Assembly (NCBI GenBank): GCA_033026295.1
Contig: CM065173.1
Span: 18,228,517-18,292,516, forward strand
DNA: 64,000 bases
Source: Channa striata
Lineage: Eukaryota; Chordata; Actinopteri; Anabantiformes; Channidae
Reading direction: 5' to 3'
A model generated the notes under the pieces. That model saw only the letters and a list, made by a program, of their open reading frames with translations, made no database searches and was not told the origin of the DNA. Below, one piece after another: positions 13,919 to 25,933 of the stretch. Within the stretch, counting starts at the first letter, position 1. Every line of letters begins with the position of its first letter. The position numbers and the translations under genes were made by a program.

Positions 13919-14447
13919 CTGCTAAAGTTAAATAATTCGGTGATTAGAGTCATTTATTTCCGTAATCAGACCTGGACAGATGCTTTCGATGGGCCTGCAC
14001 CTTACAGGCTACCTGTCTACACTGCATAGAAGTTATTTCCTACAGCATAACGTGATAATTATACCACCTGCAGTGGTATAATTAAGGATGCGCAGTCAGT
14101 CTGGAGAGGAGGCTACCAGGTTCTCACAGGACTTCTTTTCACCACTTAAAATTTTAAAAGTACCAGAACAGCATCCAAACAATGGAACTTAGGAAAGTGA
14201 AAGACTTTAACCATGAGAGTACTGACGAGTGTGATCAGAGCTGCATTTTTCTTTCCTTTCAAGCTCTGTTGGAACAACTGTACATATAAAACGTTTACTT
14301 TATGTTGAACTTGTATTTGTCTTGTGTGATGTATTACATGGAGTTCTGCGAAGCATTTTTAAACCCGTCAATTTTCAGTTACTTAGACTTTTTCTATTTG
14401 ACAAAATTATAGCTATGACTTATTATTGAATGTTGGTTTCACATGTC

Positions 14448-14453
14448 ATTAAA
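14448..14453 (+). terminator. Poly(A) signal ATTAAA of rbm22
   Basis: ATTAAA about 530 nt after the rbm22 stop, followed by T/GT-rich sequence. It is the best plus-strand poly(A) signal before the convergent myoz3 3' end. Confidence 0.5.
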
Positions 14454-14731
14454 ATCACTCGATTTTGTCATCGATCATCTAAGAGTGCACTTTATTCACC
14501 GTTATTTGCGTTAGAATTGACTTATCGAGCATCCAGCTAGTAGGAAAAAAATGTAAAGCCACAGAGAGGGAGGTCATATCTTGAAGCACTGATGGCATCA
14601 GATCCTGCAAAAATAAATCTAATATTTCAAACCCATGTCAACATTATCCTAGAGACTCTACTTTTATAATCAGCTGATTGCAGTATTCAGAGCTGCCCCT
14701 AGCTCGTCAAACCACATTTCTATATTCTTCT

Positions 14732-14737
14732 TTTATT
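14732..14737 (-). terminator. Poly(A) signal AATAAA of myoz3
   Basis: Plus-strand TTTATT reads AATAAA on the minus strand, about 85 nt beyond the myoz3 stop codon. The two convergent genes therefore need not overlap; roughly 250 bp separate their signals. Confidence 0.55.
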
Positions 14738-14820
14738 TGGTGTTTTTTCTCTTTCCCTGTCGATCCCACAGATTAACGGGGTCATCATCTTGCATCGCTG
14801 CAGTCCTTCGCTTCTCTTTT

Positions 14821-17800
14821 TCATAGTTCGTTCGATTCAGGGCAGTAATCAATTCCCCAGCCTCTCGGTGCTCTGTTGAAATTAGGTCGTCGGCACATGC
14901 GGCCTAGGGCGATGCCAGGCAGGTTCTGGGATTCTACTGCATCAAAGGCAATCACTGGGATCACCCTCTTGCTGGCTGTAGCGCCCCCAAATGGTCTGGC
15001 AGATCTGAGAAACAAAGAAGAGAGCCTACTGTGAGAGGTGAAAGCTTTGGATTCCGTGCTCCTGGCTAAACATTACTCTAGGTATTATGTGACGGACACT
15101 CCTTCCTATGAAGGGGGGAAAACTTTTAGGTGATATGTGATATCCTGGTCATGTCTCTGGTTTTAACTCAAGGCCCCATTAAAAGGAGTAGAAGAGGATT
15201 TGAAACAAAACTGTGTGTGTGGTAAATGCAAGCTCTTCTCCTTAAGTAGCTGCTCTGACCATTAGTTGAGTTCAGATTTAATTATGGCTTCATAATTTCA
15301 TAATAATCCTTAGGGTGTAAACGGATCCCTCCAAAGTGGTTACAGTTCCAGACTAGCTGGCAGGAACAATTTGATTGACAAACCTAATTGAGCAAAACCT
15401 GAGTTTGTCTTTCATGTGCTCTCCGTTTTGCCACGTTCTCAAGTGGGACATTTTTTTTTTCCAATTCGCCGTCGTGACGCAGTTCCTTGTGTGCCATGAG
15501 AAAGGTGATTCCCTTATGTGCATAGTCTGTCTTGTGTGGGCATTAAAAGCTTGCAGCCCCCGCGTGGATAATCTTTCAAGAGCCACAGTTCAAAATAGCC
15601 ATCACACAGCCACACTCCAAGGAGGTCCAAGCCAAAGACTGGATTAATTTTCAAACTGTGGAAACATGGAGTGGAGCCGAGGGAAGGGATGATGGTGACG
15701 GACAGCATGTTTAGGTCATTTGGTTCTATTTGAAGATGGGTGGCTCTTAACATCTGTGCTTCCTACTAACAATTTATTATTTAAATGTTTAATGAGCAGT
15801 GGAAAGACAGATTCACCTGTTGAAACACCTGTAGTTGCTAGGTTGTAGACTTTGTGGGAGCTGTGGCAGCTGGGTATTGAGGGTGTTGAGCAGCTCTTCA
15901 TTGTTGTTCAAAGCTTCTCTCCACGGGGAGCAGTAGGATTTAGGGATTACTGTTGTGTTAAACTTCTCATGTGGAATTTCCTTCAGAGGGCCAGAATATC
16001 CTGACACAAACACAAGTCTAATGTTAGTGGGTAGAAATGACGTAATTATGTGCATACATTGCAAGCTCTGCTGCTCGAATTTCAAGATTTTGTAGTTATA
16101 AATTCAAAGTAAGCCAAATAATGTTCCCTGCATTAGGAAAAATGAATAATCCTTGTTTTTTTAACTAATCACAAAACCAATTAGATAACTTCAAAAAGTC
16201 AAAGCCTAACAAAGCACAAACAGATCTAATATACATACAAATCTCTTTGATAGCACTCCTGTCAGCATTAGGAACTACAGTAATTAGATCTCAGTATGAA
16301 TCCCTGATAATAAACAGAGCTTAGCTCACTGTCAGTCAGACTGTAAGCAGCGCCTTCTGTCGGACCAAATACACAACAATACTCAGCACAGATACTCAGA
16401 GGTAATTGCTCTCTACAAACTGCCAGCGCTCCTGGCACTGATGATAATAAAACTAATTTATTTGCTCAGTACATTTCCATGTGAAAGCTGAATACAGGCA
16501 GATCGAAGTGAGATACAGCGCCCGTGCATTGCTCGAGCATTGTGGTGAACTCCATCTACGGCAGTCCTTTCTACGCCGCCTTTTATCATTTACCTGGAGC
16601 GAGGACGTCAGGACTGCCCTTCTTTGCTACAGTCTTCTGTAGATTCATGACCAGACTGTGCTTACTAGGAAAAGCCTGGTTCTCCTTTTCACCCTGTTGC
16701 TCTGGGCCGATCCGCGGGGGAGGAATGGCCTCTGAATGGACCTAAAGGGGAAAGGTTGGGTCTCTGTGAATTCAGTTAATGCACAAATATTATAATACGC
16801 TTTATTAAAAAAAGGCATGCCACTGATTTTACATGAGCTCCAGGTAATTGTCAGCAGGAGTATTACTCAGCCTGTAGAACTGTTTTATATTTTCTAATGT
16901 AGTTCTGATAAAATTTTCGACAATGTGAAAAAAAAGCCCCCCCGCCTACGTCCGTAGCTCAGAGAAGAAGCCCAATTGGCTACTAATTAAAGCTCACCAA
17001 TAGCATGTGTTAGGCCTAAACTACTCTGGGATGTGTGAGGCTGTCTTGGTTCGGTGGCTGTGAGTCATCGTAGGTCATGTGTTGTCTGTACATTCCTTAC
17101 GTTGACGCTGTTATAAGCGGCGTTGGCGTTGGCGTTGGCATTGCCCTCCAACGTGAACATCTCCACTCTCCTCTGTCTCTCCTGAAACATGCGAGATCCT
17201 CGATTAGAGGGAAGGTTGAGTTCTTCCATCATCACGTCCTTTGGAATGCTGATCTTCTTCCCCAGGTTCAAACCCTCTGGCACAACACGACACACAATGA
17301 AGATAATCTAATTACACCCAATATCCCTGTGCGTTTGCAAAATGTCACCGTCGAGAGGGAAGAAATCTGTTTGCCGCAGGTTTTCGCACAGTGTGACATG
17401 GCCTCAGGTGAATCTGACACTGCATAAATACATCATAACATTTACTTGTTGGTGGGAAGGTAATGATAGCAGTAACTGTCAGACACTTGCAAAGAGAAGG
17501 AAAGTAACACACACTAATAAGGAACTTTGTTGAATTATAATGTTTTCTCTGATCTTCTTGTTTCTGTCAGCTTCAAACAGCTGAGGGGGACTGATATGAG
17601 AAAGCCAAAGCATGTGTAGCATCACTAAGTTGGTATCCGCACAGCTTTTTTGCTCAGGGTCTCTTCTCGTGTTATATCATGGCACAGAAGAGGGTCTGAA
17701 ATAGCCTTGAGATGATGTCAAGGGGTGTGTAATGTTTGTTGTGGTCATGGGTTGCAGGGGTAACTAGGCATATAAATAGGATCTTTGGATGAAAGAGTCG

Positions 17801-18413
17801 TACGTGTGGATAGCCCCTTTTCTCGCACACGACGAGTTTTAAGGGAAGTCTGGGCAAATGCCACCCTTGAGGAGCTGCCTTTGATCGGCCTCCGTAAAAT
17901 TCAGCGGTGGGAGTCACATTCTGCTGAGTTTAGGGGGACTTTAGTTTCAAGGCCGAGCTGGCGGATAGTGCTGGAAAACAAACAGTGCGACTGGGATGGT
18001 CCCTGGTGGAATGTTTGGAGAATTTAAACAACACATGGGCACTCTTGGGTTTTGGGTGTTCAGTACCATGTGTCCACAAGCAGTGTGCTAACAGGCTTTG
18101 GTGTTTGGTTCGGTTACATCTGACAGCTCCGGCTGTGATCACACAGTATGGCAGTTTAAATATGGGTGTAAATACACACAAGCTGTTGATGCAAAATGGA
18201 AACTAAAAAGTTAACTAAAGTGTGTAATATATGTTTAATGTACCAGTTTCCTACGAAATGTAACATCAGCATATGTTAGTTCTGTGTCCCAGGATCCCGA
18301 ACAAAACAATCCATCGCGGTCCACTCACCTCCTCTGGCTTCCTTAGACAGAGCCTTAGCCTGCAGCATCCTCAGTTTAGTTGCATCATCCAGACTGGACT
18401 GCATCTTTGTCAT
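14821..18413 (-). CDS. myoz3: Myozenin-3 (calsarcin/FATZ family), 5 coding exons
   Basis: Minus-strand coding exons in order: 18413-18329, 17276-17101, 16741-16594, 16000-15817, 15004-14821. They join in phase to 258 aa; human MYOZ3 is 251 aa and MYOZ2 264 aa. Family signatures are LNLGKKISIPKDVMMEEL (residues 31-48), SNRGSRMFQERQRR (52-65), GYSGPLKEIPHEKFN (137-151), two FNR-type repeats (CFNRSARPFGG and NFNRAPRGW), and a C-terminal PESNEL close to the E-[ST]-[DE]-[DE]-L PDZ ligand used by Z-disc FATZ/myotilin proteins. Myozenins tie calcineurin, alpha-actinin, filamin and ZASP together at the muscle Z-disc. Paralogue assignment rests mainly on adjacency to rbm22. The start ATG is in the second exon (MTKMQ), matching the 25-35 residues usually found before LGKK. 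Residues 74-81 are an (Asn-Ala)4 repeat. Confidence 0.93.
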
Positions 18414-18828
18414 CTTCTTCAGACGGACACAGACATTTTTATAGTTATTACAAGTTTTCATCTACACTTAGATGCACCACAAATCTCACTAGTTTCATCA
18501 TTTGGTGACAAAAGTGAGACGAACACGCTGCTAAACAAAGTTTTTATCATCGTATCAGTTAAGTTAAATGTTAACTGGATTTTGTCAAGTGAATGTAACT
18601 GGAATATTCAGGCCATTTTGTATAAATCTGTAAAATGAAATTTACTTGTGTGAGACCTTGAACAACACCACAGCAAACCCACAGTGCGTCATAACACAAT
18701 GCTGCCACAGCAACATGCAAATTTGTGATTGTGTAAAATCAATGTTTACAAGGACGGATCAGGTTCCACATCTAACTCGTCCGACTCCGAGCACAGACGT
18801 AGTTTTGCACCTTTGACTTGGGCCTTAC

Positions 18829-18975
18829 CTGTTTCTCCTGGCCGGCCGTGTCCTGTGGGTGTTGGAGCTGGTGCGGATGGTTGTGTGGATGATCTTGTGT
18901 TGGATGCTTCCTCACTCCGCTTCTCGACACCCCTCAGCAGAGAAGTAACAGTCTGTATAAAACTCATCCCAGGAT
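18829..18975 (-). other. Probable 5' untranslated exon of myoz3, with upstream ORF
   Basis: A donor (GAGAAACAG then GTAAGG) ends at 18829 on the minus strand. The exon has an ATG at 18967 and an open frame (MSFIQTVTSLLRG...), but that frame ends in phase 1, whereas both candidate acceptors of the next exon need phase 0. Joined, the upstream frame would run past the myoz3 ATG in the wrong register and stop soon after. I therefore read it as leader sequence with an overlapping upstream ORF. The 5' limit is unknown. Confidence 0.5.
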
Positions 18976-18989
18976 GCCTCGGGTGGTTA

Positions 18990-20660
18990 CCTCACCGGGT
19001 TTATTTTAGCAGAGGGCTAAGAGAGTGAGGATGGATGGAGGGAGTGTTGAGAGGGTATAAAAGGACTATTAAGGGGAAGGGGCAAGTATAAAGATTTACA
19101 TCCTGACCTGGAGCCACTTTGATAATAAAAATCTGATCCCCTATGTTTATGTGTGCGTGAGCGTCATAACAGCTGCTGTCCGGACGGTGACAGCTATACG
19201 AGAGGCCAAGCTTCCAGCCTCTCCGTGACATAAACAAACACAAACACACAATCTATATTCTCCCGCTCTCTTTCCTCCCGCCCGTAAAGCCCTTTCTGAT
19301 TAGCGTCATAAAGTGCATTAGTTGCTCACAAACACACCCACCGTGTGTCTCCCCACATACAGACAGCTTTATGAGAGCTGCTCGGAAATTCACAAGGTTG
19401 CCACGGCCACAGGTTGTGATTCCGTTTTCCAGGTCGGTGTCAAAGTTTAAACTATGTGGCAGGTTGCAATTCCATTTGTGATGGTGTGAAGCACTTGACG
19501 TTGATTCTTTCACACTGGTGTGATTTAAGCGCCTTCCACATACTGAATAACAAAAGTGTAAATACGAAATAGCAAAACAATATTTCTACTGTTGTGTTTT
19601 CATTTACTTTCCGGTACACCAACTGCTGAGACAGTCCAGTTTTGCTTTCTGCATAAAACCCAGAATTGATGCCCTTTAGCTTTTTATTTGGTTGCCATTT
19701 TTGAAGTCAAGTTAGTCTTTATCGAGGAGCTTTGCTTTTCTCACAAATTGATTCATTGGACTCAGCGGGAGCCTGGAGAGAAAAACATTTTCTTTATCCC
19801 TGTTGAGATTGGATATTGATTTCACACCTGCCCTACTATGCAATGCCACTATCCCCCTAGTGGGTCGCCTCCCAGCCTCAGAAAGAAAATGTGGAGTCAT
19901 CCTGAGTCACAGAAAATCATCTGCTGACACACAATGGAAGTTGAACAGTTGCTGCCCATTAGGGGTTTTATTTGAGAGTATTTGTTTAGCAGAAAAAGCT
20001 ATTCCACTTTAAAAAAGAAACCAGTGGCTTAATAGCCTTGCTGTAATAAAAGACATTTCAGCTTTTGTGTGGCTCCGTATCACATAGAGCTTATGTCAAT
20101 AGTGTCAATCTGTCATTTTCAGTTTATTCAAATCCATTGCTTACGGCAATTCATATACAAATGGAGTCAACATAATTTATTTTATTTTTTTTGAAAAGGC
20201 TAATTACAAGGTCAGGTAAACAGGACAAGTTCTGGCGACTGCTGGCTTCTGCCGTGTGTTCGTGTCACAGAGGCACACAGACAGAGGTGTGCAGCCGTCA
20301 GCGGCTGACAGCCGAGAGCAGAACAATGGAGGCCCTTTCAAACTCATGTTCTTGTGCACCTTATAACCATTTGCCCTGCTGGCCTTCAGATGAAACCCTA
20401 ATTATTAAAACTGGCTAGTCTGAGCAAGATCAAAACTCCACAGGTCGTGTTCGGAGCAGGAGAAAGCGAAGGCAGCAACATTCAGTACATGGCTTTTTAT
20501 AGCCTCATGCTGAAAGCTAAATGCATTAATATTCAGCTTCTAGCTCTGAAAAAAGTCATCATTCTGAACTTTTCTTATTCGCTCCCAGGTGCCTTTGGGA
20601 GGACTGTTGGAAGTTAATCAGTTGGGGAGCTGTCTTGACTCCGCTCAGCTTGAGCTGCAA
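18990..20660. other. Intergenic between myoz3 and the cyclase remnant
   Basis: No gene recognised. It should include the myoz3 promoter. A TATAAAA string at 19056-19062 faces the wrong way for myoz3. Confidence 0.5.
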
Positions 20661-20674
20661 TTCAGAGAGCCAAA

Positions 20675-23616
20675 ATGAACGGGCTGCTGTGTGAGAGTCT
20701 TTACGACTCCATCAAGGAGTCGCACAGAGACGATGAGTGCAAGCTGGTCAGGGAGAGACCCACATATCAGGTTACACTTACCTGGTGTCGTGTCTGAAAT
20801 AATACTATATGAATGCGTGTGACATTTGCAGTGTTCCTCCATGTTAACCTATTTGCAGTGTCATCTGTCACTCTGTCTGCTTCTGTGAGAGACTTCACAG
20901 TCCCTTTGTCAAAAATCTATTTAAAGTGGCGTCTCTGTATGTGTATTTGCAGCTGTATGGTGAGAGTGTGATTCCCCATATCGCAAAGGCAGTTAGTGGA
21001 GTGACAGGCACTCCCCAAGATGAGCCGAGGAACTCCTGGGGTGTCTGCTTCTTGGGCTTTGTAGGAGTGTATGTCTATGACAGGATCCTCAAGGTGAGAA
21101 GAGATCCCAGACTCAAAAGTGTCAGAGCTGTGTTGTCTTTTATGCTTCTGAAAGGTGAGGAAATTATTAAATAAACAGTAAAATACTTTGGTTTTGTTGC
21201 TTTAATGTTGACTTTCATGGAATTTTTTTATCAACCTCATTGTATCTGGCTTTATTTTTAATCAAATTAGGAACAAGGTAGTCCAGCACTTTCATTAGGT
21301 TGTAGGAGTCATAAAATATGAGTTTTAAAAGAACAATCAAGTCACAGCAGCAAAGGGCCACGTACTCTGATTTGCAGTGACTCGTACAGGGCAACATCCA
21401 AAAATACAATGTCCTCATTTTTTTAATGTTTGCCCTCTAGCGCAAGCTGAGATCTCAATTTTTCATCCAGAGTCACAGAAACCCCCAGACAACTGTAGCT
21501 TTTTCTGGGATGAGTAAATTAAAAAATAATTCTAGTGTTTCTTTCTAAATACTATAAAAAATGAGGTGCAATAATCTTAGATGTGTCCTGTCACTCTGTG
21601 TCTCTTCCTTCAGGTATTGGACCATCGTGTCTATGACTTTTCAATGGCCTTGGCAACGTCCATGAACGCCTGTGTTTCAGCAGCCCAAAGGTGCCAAGAG
21701 TCATGTGCCACTGGAGACACCTTCCAAACAGGCCCGGGACCAGAAGGAGAGGATGGAAGGGGGGAGACTGACACACGAAGAGACATCAGACAGATATCTT
21801 TAGAAAGATATTGGATTTTCTTCATGTGCAACCTGCAGGAGTAAGTGTAACTGCTGCCATGTCACCATGAAGTACACACACACACACACACAGACACACA
21901 CTTATATTCACTGGTCATAAACAATTATTTACTTAAGTAATGCATTGTGAAGTAATTTAATTTCATGCCTTTTCATGTTTCTGCAAGGAAATGAAATTTT
22001 TACTCTATTACATTATTGACACATACTATCTTGTTAGATTCTACTTTGGCTGCCTGTTATATTTTGGTGATTTCCCCTCCTTAATTTAAATAACTGCATA
22101 AGACCTACATGAGTAACATGGCCCGACAACACAGATTAGACAAAACACCCAAAAGCCTCTTTTTAATTTCTTTTGTGTGATTAGTCTGATATAATTCTTT
22201 CCCAATTACTCAGAGAAATAGGTGAGTCAGAAATCATCATCAAGACTTAAGGCAGAAAGCTCCTGTTTTGGCATTTGCAAAAGGAAATTTTCTTCCTTGA
22301 AAGAAAAGAAAAAATACACCCAATTCTGAACATTATAATCCTCATTACTGAAGGACTTATTACGAGAATGCTTCATTATATTGCATTTTAAAAAGGTGGT
22401 TAATAAATCTGAAATTAGTGGGCTGTGTATATAGACTCACAACTCTAGTTTTTCTCATTTTCGTGTCTCAACTGTTTTACTGGGGAAAACAAACTTAGAC
22501 AAAATAGAGACTGAAATGTGTCTACAAAGAGAATAACAACTTTGTCTCCGAGCAGCAGAATAGAATCTCCTCAGCTACACACTAAAGTGAAATTCTACCT
22601 ATGTATCGATGTAACAGTATCAATATACAGCATTAATCAACACTGTAATAAAGGAGTTATAATCACAGGAGAAATATTGTTGCAAAAGAAATAGTTTTAC
22701 CTTAAGAATCCCCTGACTGATTGGGAAGGGAAGAAGATCAGTGAAGCTTTGTCTCTGGCTCATCTATTGGTGGAGTTCTTCTTGGACATCATCACTTTAT
22801 CTTTCACATATAGGCTGGCAAGAAAATGTATGGAATTAGGTGTTTGGATGTGGTGTGAACCATATGTACGAGTAGTGCAGCAGTGTGTTAAGCTCAAACA
22901 ATTATCATCTTTTTAAAATACAACTATTCAACTTTTGCAGTGGTGGTGAAAAAAACCATAACACTGACTTAATAATCTGAGCACACACACTTTCCGATCC
23001 CCCCTTAGAAGAGAGAAAAGTTGAAATTCATTTGTTTGATGTTTTGATTCAACATATTTTGATTGACTTTAGCACAAATGGTCCCAGCCCTGTTTGACGG
23101 GTGTGAATATAAATGCTTAAGGCTCTGATAATTCTCTCTGCTAAGATAATAACAAAGGTCCAACCATTCTGTTTTCTAAGAGCTGCTTCAAACTTGGCGA
23201 ATGCCATAAATTATTGTTTCCTTTAGATGGAGCAACACTAGCTGTTTGCAGCTAAATTATGAGAATAACTGCTGCCTTTGTTTAGCATTTTGTAAATCAT
23301 ATAGATATGAGACCTTATCATCTGTCACCAATCAAGCCAATTAATTTCTTTCCCAAAGTGTCAAACGTTTCATTTTAAAGTAGTAAACTGATAAAACTAA
23401 ATGAATGACATTAACTCACTGCATCAGCCTCGGTAAATATTTGACTCGCTGGCATTTCTATGGAATCGTTTTTTCATGGGAACAGTTCTAATGTAGTGCA
23501 AAGCTGGGCAGACCAGAGCCACTGCCTGAAACTAAAAGGACAAATGAGATTCTGGCCAGTGTGGGAGTCTGTCATCTTCTTGGGGCCCCTGTGTGAGCTT
23601 CTTCCCACACTTACCA

Positions 23617-23670
<54 letters not shown>

Positions 23671-25465
23671 CGATACAGATCTTTATTATAACGGCGCAGT
23701 TGAAAAGTAAAACATTCTAAAAAAGCAGCAAGAGCTAAACTGAATTACGAGGCTGGAAATAAAAGCCTGGGCAGTGAATCAAATCAGAGGCCCATTCTAA
23801 CAACACTTACCATGCATGAAATGAGCTGCTAATTAGCTTGTAATCAGACAGTGCAGCTCTTGTGAGCCTAATGGGAACCCATTTGCAACTGAGAGTGTTT
23901 TCCACAGAGTGCATTAGCACAACATCTCCCTCCTCTTCTAAAATATTTTGTTTTGCAAGCAACTGACCTTATGCCCTGATATAGACAGAACTATTGTCAT
24001 GTTAAAGGCCATATAATAAAAACTAAAATGAATTGTATTTGTTGCCCATTTTTACTTACTTCTCTTATTAAATGCATTCTGTTGTAGCACTAATTTATCA
24101 TGACATAAAACTCTGAGTTTGTTCTTTCTTTCCTCTCTTTAGCCTGCATGCAGGATGGATATTGGTACATTTGAGGACGGCCAGTAAAATGACCTGAACA
24201 CGCGTGACTCCGGCAGACCTGATGCTGGCAGGAACGCAGCAGTCAGAGGAGCTGAAGAGAGCTCAAGTGCAGCTGCTTTTCATATGTGTGATCTGCTCAT
24301 TTGTCACTCTGTGTTATGTGAAATGCTCTGAGGCCCTTCTCTCTGTCTGGAGGCTGCAGATCACCTACTTTCTGCAGTCCTGATATAAAAGAAACAGACA
24401 TTCGCACAGTTTTTTGTCACATTTCCCATTGTGAGTGCAGGAGACAATACAGTCCGGTACGCTGGAGGAGAACATGAAGATGTTACACTATGAGATGGAT
24501 GGTCTGTACGGAATGATTCAGAGCCAGAAAGTAAAAAGCTGCACAAAGAACTGTAGCTAATGTCATATATACTGTAACTGTGACTGTTCAATGGGATTTA
24601 ACAAGACATAAGCGACAAAAAAAACATTGTTAATTTGAACTTTTTCTGCTCTTTAAAGACGTAGTTCAACACAGCGAACTGGTAACAACCTTCCGTCTGT
24701 GAGTTCACAAATTACAAACACGGCATAAGATGTAAATAAATGAGCTGTAAAAACGCTGAAAAGGTGATTTTTATTCTAATGAAAGATTTAATTTAGCATC
24801 TATGGTAGGGTACAAACTGAGCTTTTATTTGGTATTTCCCAGCGTTAATCACGTCTGGCTGCCTAAATACACACATCAACATTCCCCTGATTTCTTGCAC
24901 CTGCTGGTCCATAACAGTATAGACATAAAAAGGCCCATGAAAACCTGCCTCCCTCACGTCTGAGAGTGCGTCTGCTTGCTCATCAACTCTCTTATCTCCT
25001 TCCTCCCAGGTGTTCCCGAATGTTACTATTCTCTTCAGTGCTGTACTGGGATTTACACACATTTGGAGCCACATCACTCCAATGCAGGTGGTCTCCGTGC
25101 TCGACACCATGTACACACTGTCGGACGCACTCACCAAGAAGCACAGTGTCTTCTTCTTCTTCTGCAGCATCTTTTTTCTCGGCGTAATGAATTTTAAGCA
25201 CACAGGAAATGCTACTGTGCAAGAGCAGGTGCTCCCCTTTCCGAGTTTAGACTATGGGAGATGCCTACATGGTGGTTCCCAGGGCTCCGGAGAAAATTAC
25301 CTACTATTCTCCCAGCATGTGTGGCATCCCTACACAAGGCCCAAGTCTCCATAGATCACCTGAAAAACCTGTCCTATGGCAACCGCTTATAGATTCGCGT
25401 TGGTGGGTTGGTATCCACTCTGCAGTGATTGTGGTGAATGCTGTCATTTGGCTGGGACTCAAACA
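20675..25465 (+). pseudogene. Decayed haem-domain (soluble, atypical 88E-like) guanylate cyclase
   Basis: Exon-like blocks at 20675-20770, 20953-21093, 21614-21840, from 24143, 24441-24530, from 25010, near 25239 and near 25340-25465, most with good splice sites, follow the order of a soluble guanylate cyclase. They give an HNOB haem domain (MNGLLCESLYDSIKES, ESVIPHIAKAVSGVTGTP, FLGFVGVYVYDRILKVL), a linker helix (LEENMKMLHYEMD) and a class III cyclase core (VTILFSAVLGFT, ITPMQVVSVLDTMYTL, GDAYMVV, VGIHS). Damage: one base lost after 21640, so the haem-ligand His region lies in another frame; TAA and a two-base loss in the 24143 block (...DGQ, stop, NDLNTRDSG, then DLMLAGTQQSEELKRA in a new frame); Asp to Ala in the metal-binding LFS-D-VVGFT motif; TAG at 25248-25250 where Glu of VETIGDAY is expected; TAG at 25390-25392; and an 8-bp tandem duplication before VGIHS. 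Subfamily (invertebrate Gyc88E-like rather than GUCY1B1/B2) is inferred from the haem-domain wording. Confidence 0.8.
23618..23669. repeat. (CA)26 microsatellite
   Basis: Uninterrupted CA dinucleotides for 52 bp inside an intron of the cyclase remnant. The chance ORFs it creates (poly-Thr/His, poly-Cys/Val) are not genes. Confidence 0.95.
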
Positions 25466-25895
25466 GGAGACACACATTCGGCCCAGCAGTGCCTCCGACG
25501 CACACCTGAACTTAAAGGACGTCTTACAGAACTTGAACTTGCTTCTTTTGGTACTAGTCTGGGTAGTACAGGTGCATAAATGCCTTTAAACTTCCCTTGG
25601 AATTCCATATATTAAAATATGTCTCTGTACTTCTAGTTGAAAAATGCCTTCAGATGACATCACTTGGAGGAACTTTCAGTATATATCGTGTGTGTGTGTG
25701 TTATTTATATATCGTATAAATAACACACTGATTTACACTAATTTCACTCAGACCCTTACTCAGCCACACTCTAGTCTTAAGCCAACTGATAACAGTTGAA
25801 TTCCAGGACCAGCATCTTGTTCCCTTGAGAGAAGCCATGTCCTCATAAATCAGTGTGTAGTTAGATTTAAGTCCCGATAATCCTAGTCATACTTG

Positions 25896-25897
<2 letters not shown>

Positions 25898-25929
<32 letters not shown>
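25898..25929. repeat. (CA)n microsatellite
   Basis: Uninterrupted CA repeat of about 32 bp, downstream of the cyclase remnant. Confidence 0.95.

Positions 25930-25933
<4 letters not shown>

Noticed and set aside
18829..18967. MSFIQ... frame as the N-terminus of myozenin
   Set aside because: It leaves phase 1 at its donor, while the next exon's candidate acceptors keep the MTKMQ frame only in phase 0, and it does not resemble myozenin N-termini.
19056..19062. TATAAAA as a promoter
   Set aside because: It faces the plus strand, where no gene starts nearby; myoz3 runs the other way.
23474..23720. ORFs on both strands through the CA repeat
   Set aside because: They are produced by the dinucleotide repeat itself and have no coding features outside it.
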